The position numbers and the translations under genes are program-made. Below are positions 53,118-62,496 of a stretch of DNA of 64,000 nucleotides, one piece after another. The stretch's first letter is position 1; each line of letters starts with the position of its first letter. Location of the stretch: assembly GCF_010095445.2 (NCBI RefSeq), contig NZ_WFGV02000018.1, positions 1-64,000 on the forward strand, written 5' to 3'. The notes under the pieces were generated by a model that was not told where the DNA came from, made no database searches, and saw nothing but the letters and a program-made list of their open reading frames with translations. Origin of the DNA: Pseudomonas sp. TNT3 (GTDB lineage Bacteria; Pseudomonadota; Gammaproteobacteria; Pseudomonadales; Pseudomonadaceae).

Positions 53118-55946
53118 TCAGGGTTCTATTTTTTCTTCAGGTGACCTCGACCGTGTCACCCGGTCCACCAGATAGACCAGGCTGTGGTAGTCAATTCCAC
53201 CGTGTTGTGTCAGACCAATCTCACAGGTGCGGCTCGTGGAAATCCCTTCGCTGCATTGTTGCACCGCATCCTTGAGCGTTCGCAGTGAATGAGCGTTCAG
53301 CTCCGGGGTGGTAAAGCCTTTGTCGCCGGCGAACCCACAGCAGTGAATGCCTTCGGGAATGACCACGGTTTTGCTGCACTTGCGCGCCAGATCGATCAGC
53401 GCCTGGCTCTCGCCCAGGTGCTGGGTGCTGCACGTGACGTGAACGGCGATCGGCGCTTCCTGTGGGGTGAAGTCGAGGCGATCCATCAGGTGGGTGCGGA
53501 TGAAACGTACCGGGTCGTATAGGTCCAGGCGCACATCGCCCACATCCTGGACCAGGCGCAAGGTGCAGGGGCTGGTGTCGCAGTAGATGGGGTCGAGCCC
53601 ACCTCGACTGGCGTGCAGCAGCGCGCCGATCAGTTCCTGGCGTTTGTGCTCGGCCTGCTCTGCGTAGCCTTTGGATGCGAAGGGCTGGCCACAGCAGAGG
53701 TTGTCCTGATTGTCCGGAAAGACAACCTGGTAACCGGCTTTTTCCAGCAGCCCACGGGTTTTGTCGTACAGCGACATTTGTTCGTTATCGCCGGCTGCCG
53801 GTCCCATGACTCGCGAAACACATGCCGCCAGATAAACCACCCGAGGGCGCTCGTCCGAGACGGTCGGGCTGAAGCGAATGGCTTTTTCCGGTTGCGGCAT
53901 GGCGCTGGTCCATTGCGGGACCTGGCCTTTGGATAAGCGGTTCAGTGTCGCCGACAGCTTTGCCAGACGCGGCGCCCCCAGCATCATTCGTGCACCATTG
54001 GCGACGTGCAGGGTAAAACGCGCCCCTTGCAGTGCCGTGGCGAAATTACCTTCAAGCCAGTTGGCAGTTTTCGTATGCGTCGCCTTACGGCTGCGGAGCT
54101 TTTTCACCAGCTCGCCGGTATTGATTCCTACAGGACAACGCTGCGCACACAGCCCGGTGGCGGCACACGTTTCGATGCCTTGGTAGTCGTAGGCCGCTTC
54201 CAACTCGGTAGTGTCCACGCCGGCACGCTTCTTCGCCTGAATATCGCGCCATATCACGATGCGCTGGCGCGGGCTCAAAGTCAGGCCCTTCGACGGGCAG
54301 ACGGGTTCGCAGAAGCCGCACTCGATGCACTTATCCACAATCTCATCGGCGGCCGGCAGCGGCTTCAAGTGCTTGAGATGAATTTGCGGATCGTTGCTGA
54401 GCACAACGTCGGGGTTGAGAATCCCATGGGGATCGAGCAGACGTTTGAGTTGCCACATCAACTGGTAGGCGTCGCTGCCCCATTCCAGTTCGACGAAGGG
54501 GGCCATGTTGCGCCCGGTACCGTGCTCGGCTTTTAAAGAACCGCCAAATTCCACTGCAACCAGCTGTGCGACGTCGTCCATGAAGGCCTGATAGCGTGCG
54601 ACTTCTTCCGGGCTGTTGAAGCCTTGGGTGAAGACGAAGTGCAGATTACCTTCCAGTGCGTGTCCGAAAAGGATGGCTTCGTCGTAGTGATGCTTGTCGA
54701 ACAGCTCGATCAAGCGGTTCACGCCGATCGCGAGTTGTTCCACCGGGAACGTCACGTCTTCGATGATCACCGTCGTGCCGGTTTGGCGTACGGCGCCAAC
54801 GGCGGGAAAGGTGTCTTTGCGGATCGCCCAGAGGCGCGCGTTTTCGACCGGATCTTCAGTGAAATCGACTTGCTTCTCTACGGGAAAACCGGCCAGCGAC
54901 GCCATGATTTGCCCGAGCTGTTCCTGCAACAGCGAGGACGATGCGGCGCGGGATTCGATCAACAGGGCGCAGGCATTATTCGACAGTTGTTGTACGAAAG
55001 CGGGCATGCCGGGTTTTTCCTGCACTGAGCGCAGGCTGCGCCGGTCCAGCAGTTCCACGGCGGACACCGGTTGGGTTTTCAACACGGTGACAGCGTTGCA
55101 ACAGGTTTCCACGTCCGGGAACACGATCAGCGCCGACGCCTTGTTTGGGTGGTCGATGACGGTGTCGTAGGTCACAGCGCTGATGAAGCCAAGGGTGCCT
55201 TCGGAGCCGACCAGCAAATGGCTCAAGATATCCACAGGCTCATCGAAATCGACCAAGGCATTGAGTGACAGGCCAGTGGTATTTTTCAGACGGTATTTGT
55301 GGCGAATTCGTGCGGCGAGTTCGGTATTGGCGCGTGTCTCACGGCCCAGGGTTGCCAGACGTTCCAGCAATTGCCCATGGCTTGTGCGAAAGGCTGCAAC
55401 GCTGGTTGCATCCTCGGTGTCGAGACGGCTTCCGTCTGCCAGCACCAAACGAATGCCAGCCAGCGTGTGGTAGGTGTTTTGCGCAGTGCCGCAGCACATG
55501 CCGCTGGCATTGTTGGCAACGATGCCGCCGATTTTGCAGGCGTTGATCGACGCCGGGTCCGGCCCGATCTTGCGTCCGAAGGGGGCCAGCCAGGCGTTCG
55601 CCTGCGCGCCGATAACGCCCGGTTGCAGGCGGATCTGCAGACCCTCGCCGCGGATCTCGCGCGCGTTCCAGTTATCCCCGAGGACGATCAATACCGAGTC
55701 GCTGATGGCCTGGCCGGAGAGGCTGGTGCCTGCGGCGCGAAACGTCACCGGGACCTGATCCCGTTGCGCCAGTTTAAGCAGCGCCACCACCTCATCTTCG
55801 GATTCGACGCGGATCACCAGTTTCGGAATCAATCGGTAGAAACTGGCATCGGTGCCGAAGGCCAGGGTCGACAGCGGATCATCGAAACGCCGGTCCTGGG
55901 GAATCAGTTGCTGCGTATCTCGCAGGAAAGCCGTCGGTAAACTCAT
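53118..55946 (-). CDS. FAD/Fe-S D-lactate dehydrogenase (quinone), Dld-II type
   Basis: 942 aa. N-terminal FAD domain (VTFRAAGTSLSGQAISDSVL, GRKIGPDPASINACKIGGIVANNASGM), FAD-oxidase C-terminal part (HALEGNLHFVF), two 4Fe-4S motifs (CIECGFCEPVCPSKGLTLSP and CAATGLCAQRCPVGI), then CCG-type cysteine-rich domains (DNLCCGQPFASKGY, GIHCCGFAGDKGF). Oxidises D-lactate to pyruvate and feeds quinone. Overlaps the lutC-like stop by 4 bases; ATG preceded by GGAGG. Last gene of the lactate operon. Confidence 0.92.
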   Translation of the reverse strand: MSLPTAFLRDTQQLIPQDRRFDDPLSTLAFGTDASFYRLIPKLVIRVESEDEVVALLKLAQRDQVPVTFRAAGTSLSGQAISDSVLIVLGDNWNAREIRGEGLQIRLQPGVIGAQANAWLAPFGRKIGPDPASINACKIGGIVANNASGMCCGTAQNTYHTLAGIRLVLADGSRLDTEDATSVAAFRTSHGQLLERLATLGRETRANTELAARIRHKYRLKNTTGLSLNALVDFDEPVDILSHLLVGSEGTLGFISAVTYDTVIDHPNKASALIVFPDVETCCNAVTVLKTQPVSAVELLDRRSLRSVQEKPGMPAFVQQLSNNACALLIESRAASSSLLQEQLGQIMASLAGFPVEKQVDFTEDPVENARLWAIRKDTFPAVGAVRQTGTTVIIEDVTFPVEQLAIGVNRLIELFDKHHYDEAILFGHALEGNLHFVFTQGFNSPEEVARYQAFMDDVAQLVAVEFGGSLKAEHGTGRNMAPFVELEWGSDAYQLMWQLKRLLDPHGILNPDVVLSNDPQIHLKHLKPLPAADEIVDKCIECGFCEPVCPSKGLTLSPRQRIVIWRDIQAKKRAGVDTTELEAAYDYQGIETCAATGLCAQRCPVGINTGELVKKLRSRKATHTKTANWLEGNFATALQGARFTLHVANGARMMLGAPRLAKLSATLNRLSKGQVPQWTSAMPQPEKAIRFSPTVSDERPRVVYLAACVSRVMGPAAGDNEQMSLYDKTRGLLEKAGYQVVFPDNQDNLCCGQPFASKGYAEQAEHKRQELIGALLHASRGGLDPIYCDTSPCTLRLVQDVGDVRLDLYDPVRFIRTHLMDRLDFTPQEAPIAVHVTCSTQHLGESQALIDLARKCSKTVVIPEGIHCCGFAGDKGFTTPELNAHSLRTLKDAVQQCSEGISTSRTCEIGLTQHGGIDYHSLVYLVDRVTRSRSPEEKIEP

Positions 55947-56614
55947 TGATCCTCCAGGATCAGCACCACAAGGTCTTTCGGCCCGTGCGCGCCGTACGCC
56001 AGCACTTGTTCGATATCGGCAGTTTTCGAGGGGCCGGACACCAGCAGCGCGTTGGTCGGCATGCCCTTGGCCCATTCGAACTCTTGCTGCACCTGATAGA
56101 AGTTGTCGCGGATTTCGCTGGCCTTGAGCAGGGCGAAATGCACCGGCGGTACCAGGCTCATCAAGCGCGGTTCTTCTCGCGTCGGCCAGATAATGAGGCT
56201 GCCCGTGGCAGCGATTGCACCGAGTGTAGTGGTCAGGCTGGCCGGAGTGTCGTTGAACAATTCGGCTTTCCATTCCTCGACCGGGCGGTCGTAGGCTTTG
56301 AGCGTTGGAAGCGTGGGATTGTTCGCCCAGTGCTGAGTGACACGTTCGCCGTGGGGCGTCGTGGGTGCGATCAACAGGCTCGGTAATTGACGATCCTGCA
56401 GCAATTGCGCGAGCAGTGTCGGCCACTCGGCACCTGAAGTCAGGTGGATTTCCGTGTGCACCGCTTCCATCTGTTTGCGCAGTTGCGCGATGCGTTGTTC
56501 GGGGGCGTAGGTGTAAGGCGCTGTCACCAGTTCGACGTCGAAGTTGTCAGCCACCGGCGTGGTGCCGGTCAGACTGTTGCGCAATTTGGCGAGGATGTTT
56601 TGCTTGGCGCTCAT
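55943..56614 (-). CDS. lutC: L-lactate utilisation protein LutC
   Basis: 223 aa LUD-domain protein (SAKQNILAKLRNSL; later FEWAKGMPTNALLVSGPSKTADIEQVLAYGAHGPKDLVVLIL). LutC is needed with LutA and LutB for L-lactate oxidation. The start at 56614 overlaps the lutB stop by one base (TGATG); the TTG upstream is not used. Confidence 0.93.
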   Translation of the reverse strand: MSAKQNILAKLRNSLTGTTPVADNFDVELVTAPYTYAPEQRIAQLRKQMEAVHTEIHLTSGAEWPTLLAQLLQDRQLPSLLIAPTTPHGERVTQHWANNPTLPTLKAYDRPVEEWKAELFNDTPASLTTTLGAIAATGSLIIWPTREEPRLMSLVPPVHFALLKASEIRDNFYQVQQEFEWAKGMPTNALLVSGPSKTADIEQVLAYGAHGPKDLVVLILEDQ

Positions 56615-58068
56615 CAACGGTCTCCCTGTTTGGCCAGGTGCGCGCGGGCCATGTCATGCAATGAGCGGGCGGCGGGTTTGGGTGCGCTGTGGTTTTGCGT
56701 CCAGGGCCCGACATTGTTCGGCGCCAGCGCGCGCAGGCGTGTGGCGAAGAAACCGAACAGCCGATAGAGCGTCGGCGAGCTATTGAGCCTTGCCCAGGCA
56801 TTCCAGATAAACCGTTCCTTGCGTGAATATTTGCTGCCTTGGCCGCGCATCACTTTATGGGGCGTATCCGGGGCTTTCACGTTCTCTTCCCGTAGGCGCC
56901 TAAGCAAGGCTGGGATAGGAATTTTTACCGGGCAGACTTCGCCGCAGGCGCCGCACAGTGACGAGGCACTGGGGTGGTCCGGAACTTTTGCCAGCCCGAC
57001 CATGTGAGGGGTGATGATCTTTCCGATAGGACCCGGGTAGACCTCGCCGTAGGCATGACCGCCGATTCGGGTATAGACCGGGCAATGATTCATGCAGGCG
57101 CCGCAGCGGATGCAGTTCAAAGTCTGGCGCAACTCACTGTCGGCAAAGGCCTGGCTGCGACCGTTGTCGAGCAAGACCAGGTGCACTTCCTGCGGGCCGT
57201 CGAGTTCATGATCCTGGCGTGGGCCGGAAATCATATTGACGTAGGTGGTGATCGGCTGGCCGAGGGCGGAGCGGGTCAACAAGGACAGCAGCGGGACAAC
57301 GTCGCGCAGGTTTTCGACGACTTTTTCTATGCCGGTGACCGCGATGTGAACCGGCGGCACGGTGGTCGACATGCGCCCGTTGCCTTCATTTTCCACCAGC
57401 AGCAAGGTGCCGGTTTCGGCCACTGCGAAGTTGACGCCGGAGACGCCGATGTCCGCTTCGAAGAATTTCTGCCGCAGGACTCTGCGACCGATTTGAATGA
57501 GTTGGTCAACGTCCTTGGTGTATTCCACGCCAAGTTTGTCGTGGAACAAGGACGCGACCTGACCGGCATTCTTGTGGATCGCCGGCATAATAATGTGTGA
57601 AGGCTTCTCGTGGTCGAGCTGGACGATGTACTCGCCCATGTCCGATTCCAGGCATTCAATGCCACGATCAGCGAGGAAATGATTCATTTCCATTTCTTCG
57701 CTGACCATCGATTTGCCCTTGATCACTTGCCGCGCCTCGTGAGCCCGGATGATCGAGAAGACGATGCCATTGGCTTCGTCCACCGTTTCCGCCCAATGCA
57801 CTGTCACACCGTTGCGGGTCAGGTTGTGTTCAAGCTGCTCGAGCAGGTCGGGCAGCTTTGATAACGCACGAGCGCGGACAGCGTTGCCCAGCGCTCGCAA
57901 ATGTTCCCTTTCGTGGGCATCGCTGAAAGACGCTGCCCGTTTTGTCATCAGTGAATCCATCGCCGAGCGAAAGTTGTTTCGCAACTGCGTGTCACCCAGA
58001 GCCTCGTGAGCCCGAGTGCGGAAATCTTCTTCTACGGCAACCGTAGGAATAATCGCGGAAGCGTTCAT
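56614..58068 (-). CDS. lutB: L-lactate utilisation iron-sulfur protein LutB
   Basis: 484 aa. N-terminal LUD domain (GKSMVSEEMEMNHFLADRGIECLESDMGEYIVQL, FAVAETGTLLLVENEGNGR), then two 4Fe-4S motifs (CIRCGACMNHCPVY and CGACGEVCPVKIPIP). Electron-transfer subunit of the LutABC L-lactate dehydrogenase. GGAGG before the ATG at 58068, which overlaps the lutA stop (ATGA). Confidence 0.95.
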   Translation of the reverse strand: MNASAIIPTVAVEEDFRTRAHEALGDTQLRNNFRSAMDSLMTKRAASFSDAHEREHLRALGNAVRARALSKLPDLLEQLEHNLTRNGVTVHWAETVDEANGIVFSIIRAHEARQVIKGKSMVSEEMEMNHFLADRGIECLESDMGEYIVQLDHEKPSHIIMPAIHKNAGQVASLFHDKLGVEYTKDVDQLIQIGRRVLRQKFFEADIGVSGVNFAVAETGTLLLVENEGNGRMSTTVPPVHIAVTGIEKVVENLRDVVPLLSLLTRSALGQPITTYVNMISGPRQDHELDGPQEVHLVLLDNGRSQAFADSELRQTLNCIRCGACMNHCPVYTRIGGHAYGEVYPGPIGKIITPHMVGLAKVPDHPSASSLCGACGEVCPVKIPIPALLRRLREENVKAPDTPHKVMRGQGSKYSRKERFIWNAWARLNSSPTLYRLFGFFATRLRALAPNNVGPWTQNHSAPKPAARSLHDMARAHLAKQGDR

Positions 58069-58889
58069 AGAACACCTCCGGTTCGTTGCCAGAGGAAGCT
58101 GGCCAGGTGTTGGCCGCGCAACGCTTCCTGCTGTTTTTCCAGCGAGCCGTTGATGTTCATCAGGCAACCGCAGTCGGCACTGAGTACCTTGTGCGCGCCG
58201 GATTCCTTCAACGACCGGGTCTTGTCAGCCACCATCGCGCCGGAAATGTCTGGCATACGGACGCTGAACGTCCCACCAAAGCCACAACATTCGCTTTCGT
58301 GACCGTGCTCGACCCGTTCCACGTTGCTCAGTTGCGACAACAGCTTGCGACCGTGCAGGTGGGTGTTCATCTCACGACGCGCCGAACACGAGGTGTGCAG
58401 CGCCACTTTGATCGGCGCACCGCTGTCCTTGAGCTGCACCTTGCAAACGAACAGCAGAAACTCGGCCAACTCGTAGGTCCGTGCCGCCAAGGCCTGGACC
58501 TGTTTCAACGTGTGCGGCTCATCCTTGAACAAGTCGGCGTAGTGCTCGCGCAACATACCCGCGCAAGAACCTGACGGCACCACCACCGGGTAGTCCTCGG
58601 CGAACAGCGCCAGCTGCGAGCGCGCTACGGTCCGGGCCTGTTCGGTGTAACCCGAGGTGTAGGCCGGTTGTCCGCAGCAGCTTTGCCCTTGCGGATACTC
58701 GACACGAATGCCTTCGCGCTCCAGCAGGTGGATCGCATCCATCCCAGCTTCGGGGTAGAACAAATCCACCACGCACGTCCCGAACAGGTAGACCCGCTGC
58801 GGTTTTTCGCTGGGGTATTGCCGTGGCTCGGGCAGTGGCGGGGCGACTCGGGTCGCGTTCGGCACAGCGTTGTAAAAAAGCTCGCTCAT
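58065..58889 (-). CDS. lutA: L-lactate utilisation protein LutA (CCG-domain)
   Basis: 274 aa with two cysteine-rich CCG domains (GQSCCGQPAYTSGY, SECCGFGGTFSVRMPDISGAM). Subunit of LutABC, with a stalled 4-base overlap to lutB. A 150-bp gap separates it from lldP, with a hairpin at 58990 that may set relative expression. Confidence 0.94.
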   Translation of the reverse strand: MSELFYNAVPNATRVAPPLPEPRQYPSEKPQRVYLFGTCVVDLFYPEAGMDAIHLLEREGIRVEYPQGQSCCGQPAYTSGYTEQARTVARSQLALFAEDYPVVVPSGSCAGMLREHYADLFKDEPHTLKQVQALAARTYELAEFLLFVCKVQLKDSGAPIKVALHTSCSARREMNTHLHGRKLLSQLSNVERVEHGHESECCGFGGTFSVRMPDISGAMVADKTRSLKESGAHKVLSADCGCLMNINGSLEKQQEALRGQHLASFLWQRTGGVL

Positions 58890-58989
58890 CAGGCGTGTCT
58901 CCGGGTTGTCCCGGTTATCCGTCCGCTGAGGCTGCTGAATATAGTGAGGGAAGCTTTCAGCAGCCTTACAGACCGGGTTGTGAATAGCT

Positions 58990-59014
58990 GACGCCGTAGT
59001 CGTGGTACGGCGTC
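58990..59014. terminator. Hairpin between lldP and lutA
   Basis: GACGCCGTA / TACGGCGTC, 9-bp perfect arms with a 7-base loop, 27 bp after the lldP stop. No T-run on either strand; perhaps an intercistronic stabiliser or attenuator. Confidence 0.4.
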
Positions 59015-59040
59015 GGTTTAATGCGTGCAGCGTGTAGTCC

Positions 59041-60735
59041 TTAGTGCACCAGCATGCCGGTGAACCAGTAGGCCTGGGCCAGGGTGATCAAGCCGACAAT
59101 CGTCGCGAAGAACAGGCTGTGCTTGAGGGTGAACCGGAACAGGTCGGATTCCTTGCCCACCAGGCCGGTCGCGGCGCAGGCCACGGCGATCGACTGAGGC
59201 GAGATCATCTTGCCGGTGACGCCACCGCTGGTGTTCGCGGCGACCAGCAACACATCGCTCACGCCGATTTGGTGTGCCGTGGTGGCTTGCAGCGAGCTGA
59301 ACAGTGCGTTGGAAGACGTATCGGAACCGGTCAGGAATACGCCCAGCCAACCGAGGAACGGCGAGAAGAACGGGAACGCTGCGCCTGTACCGGCCAATAC
59401 CAGCGCCATGGTCGAAGACATGCCTGAGTAGTTGGTGACAAAGGCGAAGGCCAGCACCATGCCAATGGATAGAATCGGCCAGCGCAACTCGTAGAAGGTC
59501 TCGCGCAAAGTGGTCAGACCAGTTTTGAAGTTGATCTTCAGCACCAGCATCGAGATCAGCGCGGAGAAGAATATCGCCGTGCCTGTAGCCGAAATCGGGT
59601 CGAGTTTGAACACGGCGGGGAGAGCGGTCGGAGCGGTCACGATCGGTGCGACCTTGATCACCATCTGGTCCAGGTGCGGAATGGCGAAGTTGAACACCCA
59701 GCTGTACATCGAGCCGCCCGCAGCGAACATCGCCTTGAACGGTTTCAGGGTCCAGATAGTCACCAGCACGGTGAGGATCAGGAAGGGAGACCAGGCTTTG
59801 AAAATCTCACCCAGGCTGTAGGGAGAGGCAACGGTGCTGCGCGGCAAGCCGAAACCACCGGCGCTGGCGGTTACGACAGACGCGGAGACTGCACCGGCGA
59901 TGTGTTGGCCGGCGGTGCGTTTCGGCTGCCAGACTTTCAGGAACAGCGTCAGGGAAATCAGGCTGGCGAGCGCCGAGGTGATGTCCGGCAGCTCAGGCCC
60001 GATGAAGTTCGACGTGAAGTATTGGGTGACAGCGAAGCTCAAGCCCGCCACCAGTGCCGCCGGCCAGGTTTCGCGGACGCCACGCATGCCGTCCATCATG
60101 AACACCAGCCAGAACGGCACGAATAGCGACAGCAGCGGCAGTTGGCGACCGGTCATTGCGCCGATCTTGAAGGCGTCGATGCCGGTAACTTGCCCGGCGA
60201 CAATAATCGGAATGCCCAAGGCGCCGAAGGCCACTGGCGCCGTGTTCGCAATCAGGCATAACCCGGCAGCGTACAGCGGGTTGAACCCCAGTCCTACCAA
60301 CAGCGCGGCGGTAATCGCCACAGGTGCGCCGAAACCGGCTGCGCCTTCCAGGAAGGCACCGAAGCAGAAGCCGATCAACAGCACCTGCAGCCGCTGATCG
60401 TCAGTGATCGACAGCACGGAGCTGCGGATCACTTCGAACTGGCCGCTTTTGACCGTCAATTTGTAGAGGAACACCGCTGCCACGATGATCCACGCGATGG
60501 GCCAAAGGCCGTAGGCGAAGCCATAGCCGGCTGCGGCGAACGCCATGTCGACCGGCATCTGGAAGGCAAAGATCGCTACTGCAATCGACAGGGCCAGCGT
60601 AATGCTGCCTGCCACATGGCCTTTGAGGCGAAACACTGCCAAAGCGAGGAAGAAAAACACGATGGGAATGACGGCGGCGAGTGCGGACAGGCCGAGGCTG
60701 CCGAGCGGACTGTAGAGCTGTTGCCAGGTTTGCAT
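59041..60735 (-). CDS. lldP: L-lactate permease
   Basis: 564 aa, about 12-14 hydrophobic segments, LctP family. Typical: [29 protein letters not shown] start, [54 protein letters not shown], and the C-terminal [19 protein letters not shown]. Takes up lactate (and glycolate) with protons. First gene of the lldP-lutABC-dld operon, with an LldR-type operator 53 bp upstream. Confidence 0.96.
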   Translation of the reverse strand: MQTWQQLYSPLGSLGLSALAAVIPIVFFFLALAVFRLKGHVAGSITLALSIAVAIFAFQMPVDMAFAAAGYGFAYGLWPIAWIIVAAVFLYKLTVKSGQFEVIRSSVLSITDDQRLQVLLIGFCFGAFLEGAAGFGAPVAITAALLVGLGFNPLYAAGLCLIANTAPVAFGALGIPIIVAGQVTGIDAFKIGAMTGRQLPLLSLFVPFWLVFMMDGMRGVRETWPAALVAGLSFAVTQYFTSNFIGPELPDITSALASLISLTLFLKVWQPKRTAGQHIAGAVSASVVTASAGGFGLPRSTVASPYSLGEIFKAWSPFLILTVLVTIWTLKPFKAMFAAGGSMYSWVFNFAIPHLDQMVIKVAPIVTAPTALPAVFKLDPISATGTAIFFSALISMLVLKINFKTGLTTLRETFYELRWPILSIGMVLAFAFVTNYSGMSSTMALVLAGTGAAFPFFSPFLGWLGVFLTGSDTSSNALFSSLQATTAHQIGVSDVLLVAANTSGGVTGKMISPQSIAVACAATGLVGKESDLFRFTLKHSLFFATIVGLITLAQAYWFTGMLVH

Positions 60736-60787
60736 ATGGGATGGCCCCTAATTGTTGTTGGTCAGGCACTGATGAGCGTTCTTGGTT

Positions 60788-60804
60788 AATTGGTAATACC
60801 AATT
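60788..60804. promoter_or_regulatory. LldR-type operator
   Basis: AATTGGT-AAT-ACCAATT, a perfect palindrome with 7-bp arms. It has the same frame as the E. coli LldR sites (AATTGG...CCAATT). Lies 53 bp before lldP and 194 bp before lldR. Confidence 0.8.
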
Positions 60805-60997
60805 TACAATCGCTGTTGGCTAGGGTAAAAGCCTTGTAGGCGGTGTGTCAATTTGTCGCCCTAAAACTTTTGTCGCAGGCAGGGTGCAGAGGCTGATTTG
60901 TTTACGCTGTCGAGCGTCGTCTGGTAGGTGCTGCTGCAGCGCGGATAGGCCAGAATAGAGACCCCGGCGAGCTGCCGGGATCGTGGAGAATTGAGTT

Positions 60998-61765
60998 ATG
61001 GGGTTTGATCAGATTCGTCAGCGCCGTTTGTCTGACGATATTGTCGAGCAACTCGAGGAGATGATTCTTGAGGGGACGCTGAAGTCCGGCGAGCGTTTGC
61101 CGGCCGAACGTGCACTCGCCGAACAGTTCGGGGTGTCACGTCCTTCGTTGCGTGAGGCGATTCAAAAACTGGCGGCCAAGGGCTTGCTGGTCAGTCGCCA
61201 AGGCGGTGGCAACTATGTGGTGGAGTCGCTGGGGTCGACATTCAGCGATCCGCTGTTGCACCTGTTGGAGAGCAATCCAGAAGCCCAGCGCGACCTGCTT
61301 GAATTTCGCCACACGCTGGAAGCGTCCTGCGCCTATTACGCAGCGTTGCGCGCCACTGATGTGGATCGTGAGCGGCTGACTGCTGCGTTCAATGAACTGC
61401 AGGATTGCTATACCCGTCACGACGAAGTCAGCCGGGCGGAGGAGGGGGCCGCTGATGCGAAATTCCACCTCGCGATTGCCGAGGCCAGTCATAACGCGGT
61501 TTTACTGCACACGATTCGTGGGCTGTTCGATCTGCTCAAGCGCAACGTGGTGACAAACATTGGCGGGATGTACAAGCAGCGTACGGAAACTCGCGACATG
61601 TTGATTACTCAGCACCGTGAGTTGTACCTGGCGATAGTCGAGGGACGGGCGGAGCAGGCGCGGGAAGTGTCCAGTCGGCACATTTTGTACGTGCAGGAAG
61701 TGCTGGAGGAGGTGCGGCAGGAAGTTCAGCGCATGGCTCGAGCGGAGCGGCGCAAGGGGACGTAG
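60998..61765 (+). CDS. lldR: FadR/GntR-family lactate regulator LldR
   Basis: 255 aa. N-terminal winged helix (LSDDIVEQLEEMILEGTLKSGERLPAERALAEQFGVSRPSLREAIQKL) and C-terminal FCD domain (about 80-230) with metal-binding residues. Divergent from lldP; should repress the lactate operon until L- or D-lactate is bound. GGAG precedes the ATG. Confidence 0.92.
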   Translation: MGFDQIRQRRLSDDIVEQLEEMILEGTLKSGERLPAERALAEQFGVSRPSLREAIQKLAAKGLLVSRQGGGNYVVESLGSTFSDPLLHLLESNPEAQRDLLEFRHTLEASCAYYAALRATDVDRERLTAAFNELQDCYTRHDEVSRAEEGAADAKFHLAIAEASHNAVLLHTIRGLFDLLKRNVVTNIGGMYKQRTETRDMLITQHRELYLAIVEGRAEQAREVSSRHILYVQEVLEEVRQEVQRMARAERRKGT

Positions 61766-61795
61766 TCAGTCAGAGTTTGTGTCGGGTTTGCAATC

Positions 61796-61876
61796 GCCAT
61801 CGCGAGCAGGCTCGCCCCCACATTTGTTTGTGTTGTTCACAAATCCACTGTGGGAGCGAGCCTGCTCGCGATGGTG
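61796..61876. repeat. REP pair (REPIN), GCGAGCAGGCTCGC family
   Basis: Arms CATCGCGAGCAGGCTCGCCC and GGGAGCGAGCCTGCTCGCGATG with CCCACA/TGTGGG tips and a 27-bp centre. Between the convergent lldR and smpB genes. Confidence 0.88.
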
Positions 61877-61895
61877 GCCTCAGGCAAAAGGAGGA

Positions 61896-62378
61896 TTAAT
61901 CTTCCTTGCCCTTGTTCCGCACTGCACGCTGCAGCTCTCGGCCGGCATCGCGTTCGCGCTCGGTATCACGCTTGTCGTATTCCTTCTTGCCCTTGCCCAG
62001 AGCGATCTCGCACTTGACCATGTGCTTGCTCCAGTACCAGGACAGGCATACGCAGGCATAACCCTTTTGCTGCACGGCAGAGGCCAGCTTTTCCAGCTCG
62101 CGCCGGTTGAGCAGCAACTTTCGGGTGCGGGTCGGATCGGCGATGACGTGGGTGCTTGCGGTCATCAGCGGCGTGATATGGCTGCCGAGCAGCCAGGCTT
62201 CGCCATCCTTGAGCAGTACATAACTGTCAACCAGTTGCAGCTTGCTCGCCCGCAAACTCTTTACTTCCCAGCCGGCCAGGACCAGACCAGCCTCGAACCG
62301 ATGTTCGATGAAGTAATCGTGTCGCGCCTTTTTATTTTGCGCGATGGTCCCTGTGGGGTGTTTCTTCTGTTTAGCCAT
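61896..62378 (-). CDS. smpB: SsrA-binding protein SmpB
   Basis: 160 aa, the usual length. [56 protein letters not shown], then [10 protein letters not shown] and a basic C-terminal tail ([22 protein letters not shown]). Carries tmRNA to stalled ribosomes; its RNA partner ssrA is in the same window. The ATG at 62378 is used; the longer frame runs into the neighbouring promoter region. Confidence 0.96.
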   Translation of the reverse strand: MAKQKKHPTGTIAQNKKARHDYFIEHRFEAGLVLAGWEVKSLRASKLQLVDSYVLLKDGEAWLLGSHITPLMTASTHVIADPTRTRKLLLNRRELEKLASAVQQKGYACVCLSWYWSKHMVKCEIALGKGKKEYDKRDTERERDAGRELQRAVRNKGKED

Positions 62379-62496
62379 AGGGGCGGCATTATAGGGAGTT
62401 GCGCGCGAGTCGGCTACGGTATCGCTACGTGCTTGAGCAGGTTGATTGAATCCCGGACAATGCGCCCTCTTTTTTGAACGCTTGGGCGTGATAACG

